NCBI GenBank assembly: GCA_015231595.1
Contig: JADGBH010000026.1
Location: forward strand, 1 to 53,543
Length of the DNA stretch: 53,543 nt
Reading direction: 5' to 3'
Source of the DNA: Desulfobacterales bacterium
GTDB lineage: Bacteria; Desulfobacterota; Desulfobacteria; Desulfobacterales; JADGBH01
Shown: positions 25,008-33,577 of the stretch, piece by piece
Position numbering within the stretch: the first letter of the stretch is position 1
Layout: the number at the start of each line of letters is the position of its first letter
Translations under genes and position numbers: made by a program
The notes under the pieces: generated by a model
Told to the model about the DNA's origin: nothing
What the model saw: only the letters and a program-made list of their open reading frames with translations
The model's database searches: none

Positions 25008-26981
25008 ATGAACTTAATTTTTTTTTCCGTTTGTTTATTAATAGTCGGCGGCATGTCCCCTCTTTTTCTTTACCGACGTTTTGACTTCATGAAAACAATT
25101 AGTATCTCTTTTATATGTTCAGGATGCTTAATTGGAGTTATATCAGGGCTACATAGTTTATTTTATCCCATAAATATCTACATTACTTTTGATTTTTTTC
25201 ATTATTTTAAAATAGTATTTTTTAAAATAGCATTTAAAATGGATCATCTTTCGGCTTTTTTTACAATCTGCATTTGTTTTATTTCTTCGTTAGGCGCTAT
25301 TTATAGCTTTCATTACCTAAATCACCCAGAAAAATCTTTTCGAACGGCTGTAAGTTATTTTTTTTATAGTTTGTTAACAATTTCAATGTTAGGAGTTGTT
25401 ACAGCCAATAATATAATTACATTCGCGTTATCTTGGGAATTGATGTCTTTAGCTTCCTTTTGTTTAGTTCTTTACGAATACGACAAAAAAGAAACAATTA
25501 AAGCTGGATATTTGTATTTTGTTTTTACACACGCTGGAGCCATGTTTATTTTTATGGCTTTTGGAATTATCTATGCTTTTACTGGAAGCTTGGAGTTTAA
25601 AGACTTATCATATTTATCGTTTAATGTTAAAATTATTATATTCATTTTAACTTTTATTGGATTTGGAGCAAAAGCTGGAGTTTTTCCATTACATATATGG
25701 CTGCCTTACGCTCATCCTGCTGCTCCCAGTCATGTATCAGCTGTTATGTCGGGTGTAATGATTAAAACTGGTATATATGGCATTTTAAGAATTTATTCTT
25801 TATTAGGAACTAATATCCCAATTTTTGGATACATTACTCTTATTGCTGGGTTATCATCAGGGGTACTAGGTATTATTTACGCACTTGGACAGCATGATTT
25901 AAAAAAGCTTCTCGCTTATTCAAGTGTAGAAAACATCGGTATTATTTTAATTGGGATTGGAATTGGAATGATTGGTCAGTCAAAAGGCAATCTGGCTATG
26001 GCGGTATTTGGATTTTCTGGAGGACTTCTTCATGTCCTGAATCATGCTTTATTTAAGTCATTACTTTTCATGGGTGCTGGAATGGTTTTAAAAACAACAG
26101 GGACAAGCTCTATTGACCAATTAGGCGGTTTGATGAAAAATATGAAAACTGCCGGAGTAACATTCTTGATAGGCTCTATTGCAATCTGCGGACTTCCACC
26201 TTTTAATGGTTTTATAAGCGAGATTTTAATTTATTTTGCTGGATTTAAAGGACTATCTTCATCTCCAGATGTTTTTGTACTATCAATCCTTGCAATTATT
26301 TCACTTGCAGTTATTGGCGCGCTTGCTATTGCATGTTTTACTAAAGTAATAGGAATTGTTTTTCTTGGAGAACCAAGAACTGACAAAGCTTTGAAAACAA
26401 ATGCTGAAAATGAAACATCCTTAAAAATTCCTTTAATATTAATATGTTTTATATGCTTATCTATTGGTCTTCTACCGCAAATTTTTGTTAAAATGTCTTT
26501 TCAAGGAATATCGACTTTCGGGATATCTGTAGATGAATCAAACTTGAGTTATTTAAAATTAATAAGTGATGTTAGTTTTATGTCCATTATTTTTTTTATA
26601 ATTATCGGGGGCATGGTTGCATTTCGACAACTAATCTACAAAGGAAAAAATATTGTCAACGCTCCAACATGGGGATGCGGATTTACAAAGCCCTCAGAAA
26701 AACTTCAATATACGGCTGCTTCCTATGCCTTTTCAATTATTGAATTTTATAAGCCCGTAGCGCCTGTGCAACAAAATTATTCCGCTAATAATGATATATT
26801 TCCAAAATCTTCACATTTTTATTCACAAATTTCGGATATAGCAGAAAAGTGGCTTGTTAAAGCTATAGTTACTCCAATTTTGATTTTTTTTAATAAACAG
26901 CACTGGATTCAACATGGTGATATACATCTCTACATTGGCTATATACTGCTTACTATTGTTATTCTTCTATTTTTTGTATAG
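25008..26981 (+). CDS. hydrogenase-4-like proton-translocating subunit B (NuoL/HyfB family)
   Basis: 657 residues from ATG 25008 (MNLIFFSVCLL). The frame could also begin at GTG 24960, and neither has a strong ribosome site. It has about 14-16 hydrophobic helices. Antiporter-type proton-channel features include LSWELMSLASFCL, GFGAKAGVFPLHIWLPYAH and KKLLAYSSVENIGII. The C-terminal TWGCGFTKPSEKLQYTAASYA is the HyfB/HycC hallmark. It is the largest membrane subunit of a respiratory complex I-like proton or sodium pump. First gene of a six-gene run to 32268. The gap to the next gene is 23 bp. Confidence 0.9.
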   Translation: MNLIFFSVCLLIVGGMSPLFLYRRFDFMKTISISFICSGCLIGVISGLHSLFYPINIYITFDFFHYFKIVFFKIAFKMDHLSAFFTICICFISSLGAIYSFHYLNHPEKSFRTAVSYFFYSLLTISMLGVVTANNIITFALSWELMSLASFCLVLYEYDKKETIKAGYLYFVFTHAGAMFIFMAFGIIYAFTGSLEFKDLSYLSFNVKIIIFILTFIGFGAKAGVFPLHIWLPYAHPAAPSHVSAVMSGVMIKTGIYGILRIYSLLGTNIPIFGYITLIAGLSSGVLGIIYALGQHDLKKLLAYSSVENIGIILIGIGIGMIGQSKGNLAMAVFGFSGGLLHVLNHALFKSLLFMGAGMVLKTTGTSSIDQLGGLMKNMKTAGVTFLIGSIAICGLPPFNGFISEILIYFAGFKGLSSSPDVFVLSILAIISLAVIGALAIACFTKVIGIVFLGEPRTDKALKTNAENETSLKIPLILICFICLSIGLLPQIFVKMSFQGISTFGISVDESNLSYLKLISDVSFMSIIFFIIIGGMVAFRQLIYKGKNIVNAPTWGCGFTKPSEKLQYTAASYAFSIIEFYKPVAPVQQNYSANNDIFPKSSHFYSQISDIAEKWLVKAIVTPILIFFNKQHWIQHGDIHLYIGYILLTIVILLFFV

Positions 26982-27004
26982 TTTTTTCTTAAGGATTAGT
27001 GATT

Positions 27005-27913
27005 ATGGAATCTTTAATATTATTAATTCTCGCTATGGCTTGCGCTCCATTTTTTTCAGCTTTAATTTTAAAAGTAAAAGCTTTTTTTGCAGGTAAAAAA
27101 GGCCCTCCTATTTTTATTTATTATTACACATTAACAAAGCTGCTAAAAAAAAGTTCAGTATATAGCGATAGCACAACCTTTATTTTTAAGATAAGTCCAC
27201 TTATCTCCATAAGTTCAGCTACAATTGCACTAACATTTTTTCCTATAGCTGGACAACCTTCTATTTTTTCTTTTGAAGGTGACATTATCATGGTGCTATA
27301 TTTATTTGGACTTGCAAAATTTTTTACTATTTTGGCAGCGTTGGATACAGGTTCACCATTTGAAGGTATGGGAGCTTCAAGGGAAGCTTATTTTTCCATT
27401 CTTGCTGAAGCTTCATTGTTCATGATTTTAATATTTTTTTATTCATTGAGTAAATCTCTTAGTCTTTCCCACATACTTGCCGGAAACAATACTCTTACTT
27501 TATGGAAACTCTCTGAATCTTCTCTTATTTTTATTATTGCTTCTTTATTTATGATTCTTTTAGTTGAAAATTCAAGAGTTCCGATAGACGATCCTGCTAC
27601 ACATCTTGAATTGACTATGATACATGAAGTAATGATACTCGATAACAGCGGTCCAGATATGGCAATTATAGAAATAGCCTCATGTTTTAAACTTCTTTTT
27701 TACTCAAGTTTTCTATCGCTTTTTATTTTCCCGTTTGAACTAAAAAATCAATTTTTAAATATTTTATGTTTTTTCATTACTCTTGGAGTAGTTTATGTCT
27801 CAATAGGTATTACCGAATCTATAATGGCCAGATACAAAATGAATAAGATTCCCAAATTTATATTAACGTCATTTGCTTTGGCTGTTTTTGCAACTATTTT
27901 GGTTTGGAGATAA
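27005..27913 (+). CDS. hydrogenase-4-like membrane subunit C (NuoH/HyfC family)
   Basis: 302 residues from ATG 27005. AAGGA ends 9 bases before it, and the GTG at 26999 is less likely. Eight or so membrane helices are visible. Conserved loops are FEGMGASREAYFSILAE and the acidic quinone-side block PIDDPATHLELTMIHEVMI, both characteristic of HyfC/HycD/NuoH. This subunit links the soluble electron-transfer arm to the membrane pump. It lies between the HyfB-like and HyfE-like genes with small gaps (3 bp to HyfE). Confidence 0.92.
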   Translation: MESLILLILAMACAPFFSALILKVKAFFAGKKGPPIFIYYYTLTKLLKKSSVYSDSTTFIFKISPLISISSATIALTFFPIAGQPSIFSFEGDIIMVLYLFGLAKFFTILAALDTGSPFEGMGASREAYFSILAEASLFMILIFFYSLSKSLSLSHILAGNNTLTLWKLSESSLIFIIASLFMILLVENSRVPIDDPATHLELTMIHEVMILDNSGPDMAIIEIASCFKLLFYSSFLSLFIFPFELKNQFLNILCFFITLGVVYVSIGITESIMARYKMNKIPKFILTSFALAVFATILVWR

Positions 27914-27916
27914 TTT

Positions 27917-28558
27917 ATGACAAACTTCACTGATATAATATTTTCGCTTATCTTATTATCCGTCCTATCATCTTTAATTTCCAGCAGAATTTTAGTATTA
28001 GTTAAAGTCATAGCTTTTCAAGGTTTGTTGATTTCTCTTTCCCCTTTTTTTATTAATGAAAAATTAAGCATAGTTAACATTGGTTTTTCAATGCTGATGA
28101 TAGGAGTAAGAGCTGTAATGATTCCCACCTTTATTTACTTTGCCGTAAAAAAAATGGCCGTAAAAAAAGAAGTTGAGCCTATTGTAGGCTACCATGCGTC
28201 TATTTTTGCTGGACTTATATTTATAGTATTTGCCACATTTATAAGTAATAAATTCCATTTACCCGAAATTCAATGCAATAAATTACTTCTACCTACAGCG
28301 ATTACAACACTTCTTTCCGGAATGTTTCTTTTAATGACAAGACGTAAAGCCATTACAATGATAATGGGTTACATTATAATGGAAAACGGAATTTATCTTA
28401 CAGGTATGACCCTTCCAGAAACAACTCAGCATATAATAGAATTTGGAATTCTTTTAGATATTTTAGTCGGAGTAATGCTCATGGGAATTGTTATACACAA
28501 TATTAATAGAACATTTAATGATATTGATACGGATTTGTTAAAAAATTTAAAGGATTAA
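27917..28558 (+). CDS. hydrogenase-4-like membrane subunit E (HyfE family)
   Basis: 213 residues with six or seven hydrophobic segments. The C-terminal region resembles NuoK (MGYIIMENGIYLTGM with a membrane-buried Glu, then ILLDILVGVMLMGIVIHNI), as in HyfE. GGAGA is 7 bases before ATG 27917. It probably contributes one antiporter-linked proton path. Spacing to the next gene is 6 bp. No frame problem is visible. Confidence 0.88.
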   Translation: MTNFTDIIFSLILLSVLSSLISSRILVLVKVIAFQGLLISLSPFFINEKLSIVNIGFSMLMIGVRAVMIPTFIYFAVKKMAVKKEVEPIVGYHASIFAGLIFIVFATFISNKFHLPEIQCNKLLLPTAITTLLSGMFLLMTRRKAITMIMGYIIMENGIYLTGMTLPETTQHIIEFGILLDILVGVMLMGIVIHNINRTFNDIDTDLLKNLKD

Positions 28559-28564
28559 ATTGAT

Positions 28565-29992
28565 ATGGTTGAAGTTATTATTCTTATTCCTTTTATTGTA
28601 GCTGGGTTTGTTTATTTATGTTTTTCTACACGAATTAGGAGATTATCCCTTACATTAACTGGTATAGTCCATTTATTCCTTTCCATAAACTTATGGATAA
28701 TACAGCCGGAAGCCTGGTTTAAAGATTATCTTAAATTAAGCCCTGAAGGGATATTAACTCTTTTAGTAACTTCTGTTTTATTTGTAATGATTTCATTCTA
28801 TACGGTTGGATATTTAAAAGCTCATCATATACACGGAGAACATATCTTTGTTGCTTCAATACTTTGCTTTTTATCTACTATGACGTTAGTCGTGTTATCA
28901 GACCATTTAATAATCTTATGGATAGCTATTGAAGCAACTACATTAGCTTCAGCTCCTTTAATTTTTGTTGAACGCACGCCAAAATCTCTTGAAGCTACCA
29001 TAAAATATATCCTAATATGTTCCGTTGGAATAGCCCTTGCTCTTTTAGGCTTAATTTTTATTAAAATTGCAAGAGAAATAGGCCGAGTTGAAACGCCTTT
29101 TCTTTTTTCAGAACTTATCAAAGTTGCGAAACAATTAGACGAAAAATGGCTCAAAGCAGGATTTATATTTATTTTTGTAGGCTACGGCACCAAAATGGGT
29201 TTAGCTCCAATGCATACATGGCTTCCAGACGCTCACAGCGAAGCTCCGAGTCCAGCTTCTGCACTTTTGTCTGGTGTTTTATTAAATTGTGCATATTTAG
29301 GAATTTTTAAAACTCATCAAATATTATACGCCGCAGGACTTGGCTATTTTTCAGGCAATATATTAATAATATTTGGTTTAATTTCTATTTTTACTGCAGC
29401 CATATTTATTTTAAAACAATCTGATTATAAAAGACTTCTTGCCTATTCAAGCATTGAAAACATGGGTATTATTGCTTTTGGAACTGGTATAGGCGGTATT
29501 GCCGCTTATGGAGCAATGCTTCATCTTATTCATCATTCATTAATTAAGTCTTCTCTATTTTTATCATCTGGAAATATTTATTTAAGATATAACAGCAAAA
29601 TAATTAATGATATAGGCAATATGGTAAAATTTCTGCCAAAAACATTTGTCGCTTTTTTTGGCGGATTTATTGGAATCTCAGGTTTTCCGCCATTTGGTAT
29701 TTTTATGAGTGAATTTTTAATTATTATAGGTGCTTTTCAAAAAGGTTACTACGCTAGCGGTATTTTTTTTATTGCTATTTTGTCGATTCTTTTAGCAGGA
29801 TTTAGTAATTACTGCATTAAAATGGGATTTGACAAATCAAATGTCCCAGAATCCAATTTTAATGAGAATTATGCTTTAATATTGCCTCAATATGTTATGT
29901 TAGGGATATCGTTAATATTATGCTTTTGGATTCCTGATTCTTTATACGATATAATCTTAAAGGCAATTTGTAGCATTGGCGGAGGATACTGA
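28565..29992 (+). CDS. hydrogenase-4-like proton-translocating subunit F (NuoN/NuoM/HyfF family)
   Basis: 475 residues, about 14 helices. Visible hallmarks: LIILWIAIEATTLASAPLIF, FVGYGTKMGLAPMHTWLPDAH, ALLSGVLLNCAYLGI, DYKRLLAYSSIENMGIIAFG and HLIHHSLIKSSLFLSSG, including the channel lysines and glutamate of antiporter-type subunits. AAGGA lies upstream of ATG 28565. Its stop overlaps the next start by one base (TGATG). With the HyfB-like protein it gives this complex two antiporter-like pump subunits. No HyfD homologue is present. Confidence 0.92.
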   Translation: MVEVIILIPFIVAGFVYLCFSTRIRRLSLTLTGIVHLFLSINLWIIQPEAWFKDYLKLSPEGILTLLVTSVLFVMISFYTVGYLKAHHIHGEHIFVASILCFLSTMTLVVLSDHLIILWIAIEATTLASAPLIFVERTPKSLEATIKYILICSVGIALALLGLIFIKIAREIGRVETPFLFSELIKVAKQLDEKWLKAGFIFIFVGYGTKMGLAPMHTWLPDAHSEAPSPASALLSGVLLNCAYLGIFKTHQILYAAGLGYFSGNILIIFGLISIFTAAIFILKQSDYKRLLAYSSIENMGIIAFGTGIGGIAAYGAMLHLIHHSLIKSSLFLSSGNIYLRYNSKIINDIGNMVKFLPKTFVAFFGGFIGISGFPPFGIFMSEFLIIIGAFQKGYYASGIFFIAILSILLAGFSNYCIKMGFDKSNVPESNFNENYALILPQYVMLGISLILCFWIPDSLYDIILKAICSIGGGY

Positions 29993-31503
29993 TGAATATT
30001 GATTTTCTTAAAATTAAAAATGGAGAGATGATAAAAATTGAGGATATTCCTTTAATACCATTTGATACATTCTGTGAAAGGATTTTATTTTTTACATCCA
30101 ACAAAGGCAATATTGTTCAATTTTTCGCCTATGAAAACAAACAAAAAGAGATTCAATTCATTATTGTATTACGATATGATGATTTAATAGTCGCAAGATG
30201 CGATGTTCCTCAAACTTATGTAGCATTGACATGCGGATGCGAAAAGTTCCATATGTTTGAGCGAGAAATAGCCGAGCAATTTGGAATTAAGCCGGAACGG
30301 CATCCGTGGATGAAATCTGTTCGTTATCATGCCAATTATAGCGGAGCTTCTGATATTTTTGGAAATGATTATTCTCAAGATATACCCGGAGTTTATAATT
30401 ATTACACTATAACAGGCGACGAAATACATCAAGTCGGTGTAGGACCTGTGCATGCAGGAATAATAGAACCGGGACATTTCAGGTTTAATTGTATAGGTGA
30501 AAAGGTTTTACATTTAGAAATTCAGTTAGGCTATCAACACAGGGGCATTGAACAATTATTACAAACAGCAACATGGCAGAGATTACCCATTATCATTGAA
30601 GGAATAGCTGGTGATTCAGCTGTTGCAAACAGCCTATGTTTTTCTCAAGCTTGCGAAGCATTATTATCGGTAGACACAAATAAAGGCACAAAAATATTAC
30701 GGACAATAGCACTCGAATTAGAGCGTATTTCTAACCATCTTGGTGATTTAGGAGCATTAAGTGGAGATGTTGCATTTCTACCTCCAGCCTCATATTTTGG
30801 CCGAATGAGAGGAGATTTTTTAAACATGCTTCTACTGATTGCTGGAAGCAGATTTGGAAAAGGTCTGATAAGACCCGGTGGTATGTTATATCAGTTACCA
30901 TCAAATATCCGCGCAATTCTTATAGAAAGAATCAAAGGTTTAAAACCCCAAGTAGAGCATGTAGGTCATCTTCTTCTCAATAGTTCGAGTGTGCTTGCAC
31001 GTTTTGAATCAACTGGTATCGTTAATGAAGAAACAGCTGAAAAAATTGGTTTGGTTGGAGTTGCTGGCAGGGCTTCGGGCATCAATTATGATGTTAGAAA
31101 GTCTTTTCCTACAGAATATTATAAATCATTGGAAATAAATATTCCTACAGAAACATCTGGCGATGTTTATGCAAGAGCTAAAGTTCGGTTTAATGAAATT
31201 ATAGAATCATTACGCATTATAGAACTTTTATTGGAGTCAGAAATTGAACCGAATTCAAATATTTTGAATTTTGATATATTTCCTAAGTCCGCTTTTGTAG
31301 TAACTATTAATGAAGGTTGGAGAGGAGAACTTTCCCATTGTATTATGACAGATGAAGATGGACATATTTTAAGATATAAAATAAAAGACCCCTCATTTCA
31401 TAATTGGATGGGGCTTGCATTGTCTTTACGGGGAGAAGAAATTTCAGATTTCCCTTTGTGCAATAAAAGTTTTAACTTATCGTATTGCGGATTTGATTTA
31501 TAA
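29992..31503 (+). CDS. hydrogenase-4-like large subunit (NuoC-NuoD fusion) lacking Ni-binding cysteines
   Basis: 503 residues. The N-terminal NuoC-like domain (1-115) ends FEREIAEQFGIKPERHPW. The NuoD/HycE-like domain has GVGPVHAGIIEPGHFRF and LGYQHRGIEQLL. Where [NiFe] hydrogenases have the L1 motif (RxCGxC), this protein reads EGIAGDSAVA (203-212). At L2, where hydrogenases have DPCxxC, it reads DPSFHNWM (466-473). It therefore should not bind a NiFe centre. This matches energy-converting hydrogenase-related (Ehr) complexes, whose reaction is unknown. The absence of the cysteines is read directly; the Ehr label follows from known families. Confidence 0.9.
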   Translation: MNIDFLKIKNGEMIKIEDIPLIPFDTFCERILFFTSNKGNIVQFFAYENKQKEIQFIIVLRYDDLIVARCDVPQTYVALTCGCEKFHMFEREIAEQFGIKPERHPWMKSVRYHANYSGASDIFGNDYSQDIPGVYNYYTITGDEIHQVGVGPVHAGIIEPGHFRFNCIGEKVLHLEIQLGYQHRGIEQLLQTATWQRLPIIIEGIAGDSAVANSLCFSQACEALLSVDTNKGTKILRTIALELERISNHLGDLGALSGDVAFLPPASYFGRMRGDFLNMLLLIAGSRFGKGLIRPGGMLYQLPSNIRAILIERIKGLKPQVEHVGHLLLNSSSVLARFESTGIVNEETAEKIGLVGVAGRASGINYDVRKSFPTEYYKSLEINIPTETSGDVYARAKVRFNEIIESLRIIELLLESEIEPNSNILNFDIFPKSAFVVTINEGWRGELSHCIMTDEDGHILRYKIKDPSFHNWMGLALSLRGEEISDFPLCNKSFNLSYCGFDL

Positions 31504-31524
31504 TCCAAGTTTAAGGTGAATTTA

Positions 31525-32268
31525 ATGATAGAAATTTTAAAAAATCGTTTTGAACAAGGCTATAAAACTTCCAAGTATCCAAAAGCAAAAATAACACTTC
31601 CAGAGAGATATCGTGGTAAACCTTTGATAAGTAAAAACTGTGATGCAAAAATTGTTATAAAATGCGCTGATAATTGCCCTCAATCCGCAATCGTCGTTGC
31701 AGAACATTTAATTGATATGGGAAAATGCACTTTTTGCGGTCTTTGCGAGCAAATTTCAAACGGCGAATTTGTTAAGTTTACTAATAATTTCGAAATAGGT
31801 GTAGCAAAAAAAGAACATTTAATTACCGATGGAAACATTCCAGATTTAAAAAAATACGCTGAAAAAAAATTTAAAAAATTATTCGGAAAATCATTACAGT
31901 TAAGGCAGGTTTCTGCTGGAGGATGCAATGCATGTGAAGCAGATACTAATGTTTTAAATACTCCTTTTTTTGATTTATCCAGATTTGGTATTAGCTTTGT
32001 AGCTTCTCCTCGACATGCTGATGGAGTTGTTGTAACTGGCCCTGTAACTAAAAATATGAAAACAGCATTACTACAAACCTATGATGCAATACCTGAGCCT
32101 AAAATGGTAATAGCTTTAGGCTCTTGTGCCTTATCTGGAGGACCTTTTTTGGGAAGCAACGAAATAGCCGGGCCATTAGATACTATTTTGCGTGTATCTC
32201 TATATATTCCTGGCTGCCCGCCTCATCCATTAACAATATTACATTCATTATTAAATTATTTTAAATGA
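31525..32268 (+). CDS. hydrogenase-4-like small subunit (NuoB/HyfI) fused to a ferredoxin-like domain
   Basis: 247 residues from ATG 31525. AAGG lies 8 bases upstream, so the GTG at 31516 is rejected. The N-terminal part (about 30-85) is a degenerate ferredoxin: a CADNCP piece and CTFCGLC, enough cysteines for one [4Fe-4S] cluster. The C-terminal part is NuoB/HyfI-like, with all four ligands of the N2-type cluster: GCNAC (two Cys), GSCA and PGCPPHP. It would carry electrons between a soluble donor and the large subunit. HyfA and HyfH ferredoxin subunits are absent, and this fusion may replace them. It is the last gene of the six-gene run. Confidence 0.92.
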   Translation: MIEILKNRFEQGYKTSKYPKAKITLPERYRGKPLISKNCDAKIVIKCADNCPQSAIVVAEHLIDMGKCTFCGLCEQISNGEFVKFTNNFEIGVAKKEHLITDGNIPDLKKYAEKKFKKLFGKSLQLRQVSAGGCNACEADTNVLNTPFFDLSRFGISFVASPRHADGVVVTGPVTKNMKTALLQTYDAIPEPKMVIALGSCALSGGPFLGSNEIAGPLDTILRVSLYIPGCPPHPLTILHSLLNYFK

Positions 32269-32327
32269 GATTTTAATTTTTTTTCAACCGTTTTTTCTCA
32301 ATTTATGTAGCCAATTTTAATTATAAC

Positions 32328-32409
32328 TGACGTTCAATTCAGGTGATTAAGGCTAAACTTAAAGGATAATCCAAATTTTATTATCTAAAAATAGTAATGA
32401 CCAGTCATT
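32328..32409 (-). repeat. TTTAGCCTTAG-family element, copy E (minus orientation)
   Basis: On the minus strand the core reads AAGTTTAGCCTTAATCACC, so it has TTTAGCCTTA but not the final G of the other copies. In plus coordinates the right palindrome AATGAC-CA-GTCATT is at 32396-32409 and the left part TGACGTTCA is at 32328-32336. CATTACTATTTT and ACCTGAATT are shared with copy A. It lies in the 203-bp convergent gap after the hydrogenase-like operon. No gene lies directly downstream of its 3' side. Confidence 0.6.
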
Positions 32410-32471
32410 TAACTGAATCATAATCTCTTGTCCCATAAGCCTACTTTAATAATATCAAGAAAACATTATTG

Positions 32472-33563
32472 TTAAAATTTATACCTTTTAGGTTTCTTAC
32501 GGTATGATGCAATTAAAAACAGGATGATAATTGCAATAACAGATGCTGCAAAAATTTTAATTTTTTTTCTTGAAATTTGAATTGTATCGTTTTCGACTGC
32601 TGCTGTCTCTATTGATGTATTTGTTCCTGCAGATATGTCTGTAGATGTTCCAGTATTTTTTGCGCTGGAAATTATTTTAGAACCATATATTTTAGTAAGT
32701 TCAACAAATCCTTTTGAAAGCAATTCTTTTGTTTTTTCATCCCTCATTTTACGAGTTTGACTTCCCATTACAACGGCTATTGTCCTTAATCCATTTTTCT
32801 GTGCGGTCGCTGCTATAGAATAGCCAGCAATCAAATAATATCCTGTTTTTAGACCATCACATCCTTCAAATTCGTGTAAAAGATGATTATGATTTCTCAT
32901 AATAAAAATTTTTTCAGGCTCAGCCCTGAAATTTTTTTCTTGAATAGAAGTATATTTAAGAGTTTCTTTGTGTTTTACAAGCTCAAAACACAATTTTGCT
33001 ATATCTCGAGGGCTTGAAAAATCTGGTTTTTGACCTTTGCCTGGAGGAAGCCCATGTACTGAATTAATAATTGTATTTTTCATCCCTATCTCTTTTGCTC
33101 GCTTGTTCATCATTTCAATAAAGCCATTTTTGCTTCCAGCAATATGAACAGCAAGAGCTACAGCCGCATCATTTGCTGATTGAATCATAAGAGCATAAAG
33201 TAGATCTTCAATGCTAAACACCTCTTTTTCTTTTAAATAAACCTGAGAACCGCCGATTTTGGAAGCCTCAGCAGTTGTAATAACCTTGTCCTCGAGAGCG
33301 ATTGTTTTTGCTTTTAAGCTCTCAAGTACTATCAATAAAGTCATTAATTTGATAATGCTTGCGGGATGTCCTTTGGTATCAGCATTATCCTCAAACAAAA
33401 CATTACCTGTTGCTGCGTCTATTACAATAGCTCCAATATAAGGATCTTTTGATATAGCTTTTGATGCTATAGGTTTTACAGATTTATTTTTTTGTACGGC
33501 AAATACATCTGTGTTACTTAATGCAAAACATATAACCATAACGGAAACTAAAATTTTTTTCAT
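32472..33563 (-). CDS. D-alanyl-D-alanine carboxypeptidase (S11, PBP5-like) with C-terminal membrane anchor
   Basis: 363 residues from ATG 33563 (MKKILVSVMV). The frame extends to TTG 33581 but the signal peptide begins here. An exported signal sequence ends near VFAVQ. The S11 active-site motifs are complete: SIIK (catalytic Ser/Lys), SAN in QSANDAAV, and KTG in DGLKTGYY. The C-terminus carries a membrane helix (IFAASVIAIIILFLIAS) and a basic tail, instead of the usual amphipathic PBP5 helix. It trims the terminal D-Ala from peptidoglycan stem peptides. The start lies 15 bp after the MCP stop, continuing the minus-strand run. Confidence 0.93.
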   Translation of the reverse strand: MKKILVSVMVICFALSNTDVFAVQKNKSVKPIASKAISKDPYIGAIVIDAATGNVLFEDNADTKGHPASIIKLMTLLIVLESLKAKTIALEDKVITTAEASKIGGSQVYLKEKEVFSIEDLLYALMIQSANDAAVALAVHIAGSKNGFIEMMNKRAKEIGMKNTIINSVHGLPPGKGQKPDFSSPRDIAKLCFELVKHKETLKYTSIQEKNFRAEPEKIFIMRNHNHLLHEFEGCDGLKTGYYLIAGYSIAATAQKNGLRTIAVVMGSQTRKMRDEKTKELLSKGFVELTKIYGSKIISSAKNTGTSTDISAGTNTSIETAAVENDTIQISRKKIKIFAASVIAIIILFLIASYRKKPKRYKF

Positions 33564-33577
33564 ATGTGTTTCTCTAT

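Noticed and set aside
29992..31503. Active [NiFe] hydrogenase large subunit
   Set aside because: L1 and L2 cysteine pairs are absent, so a NiFe centre cannot be bound as in known hydrogenases.
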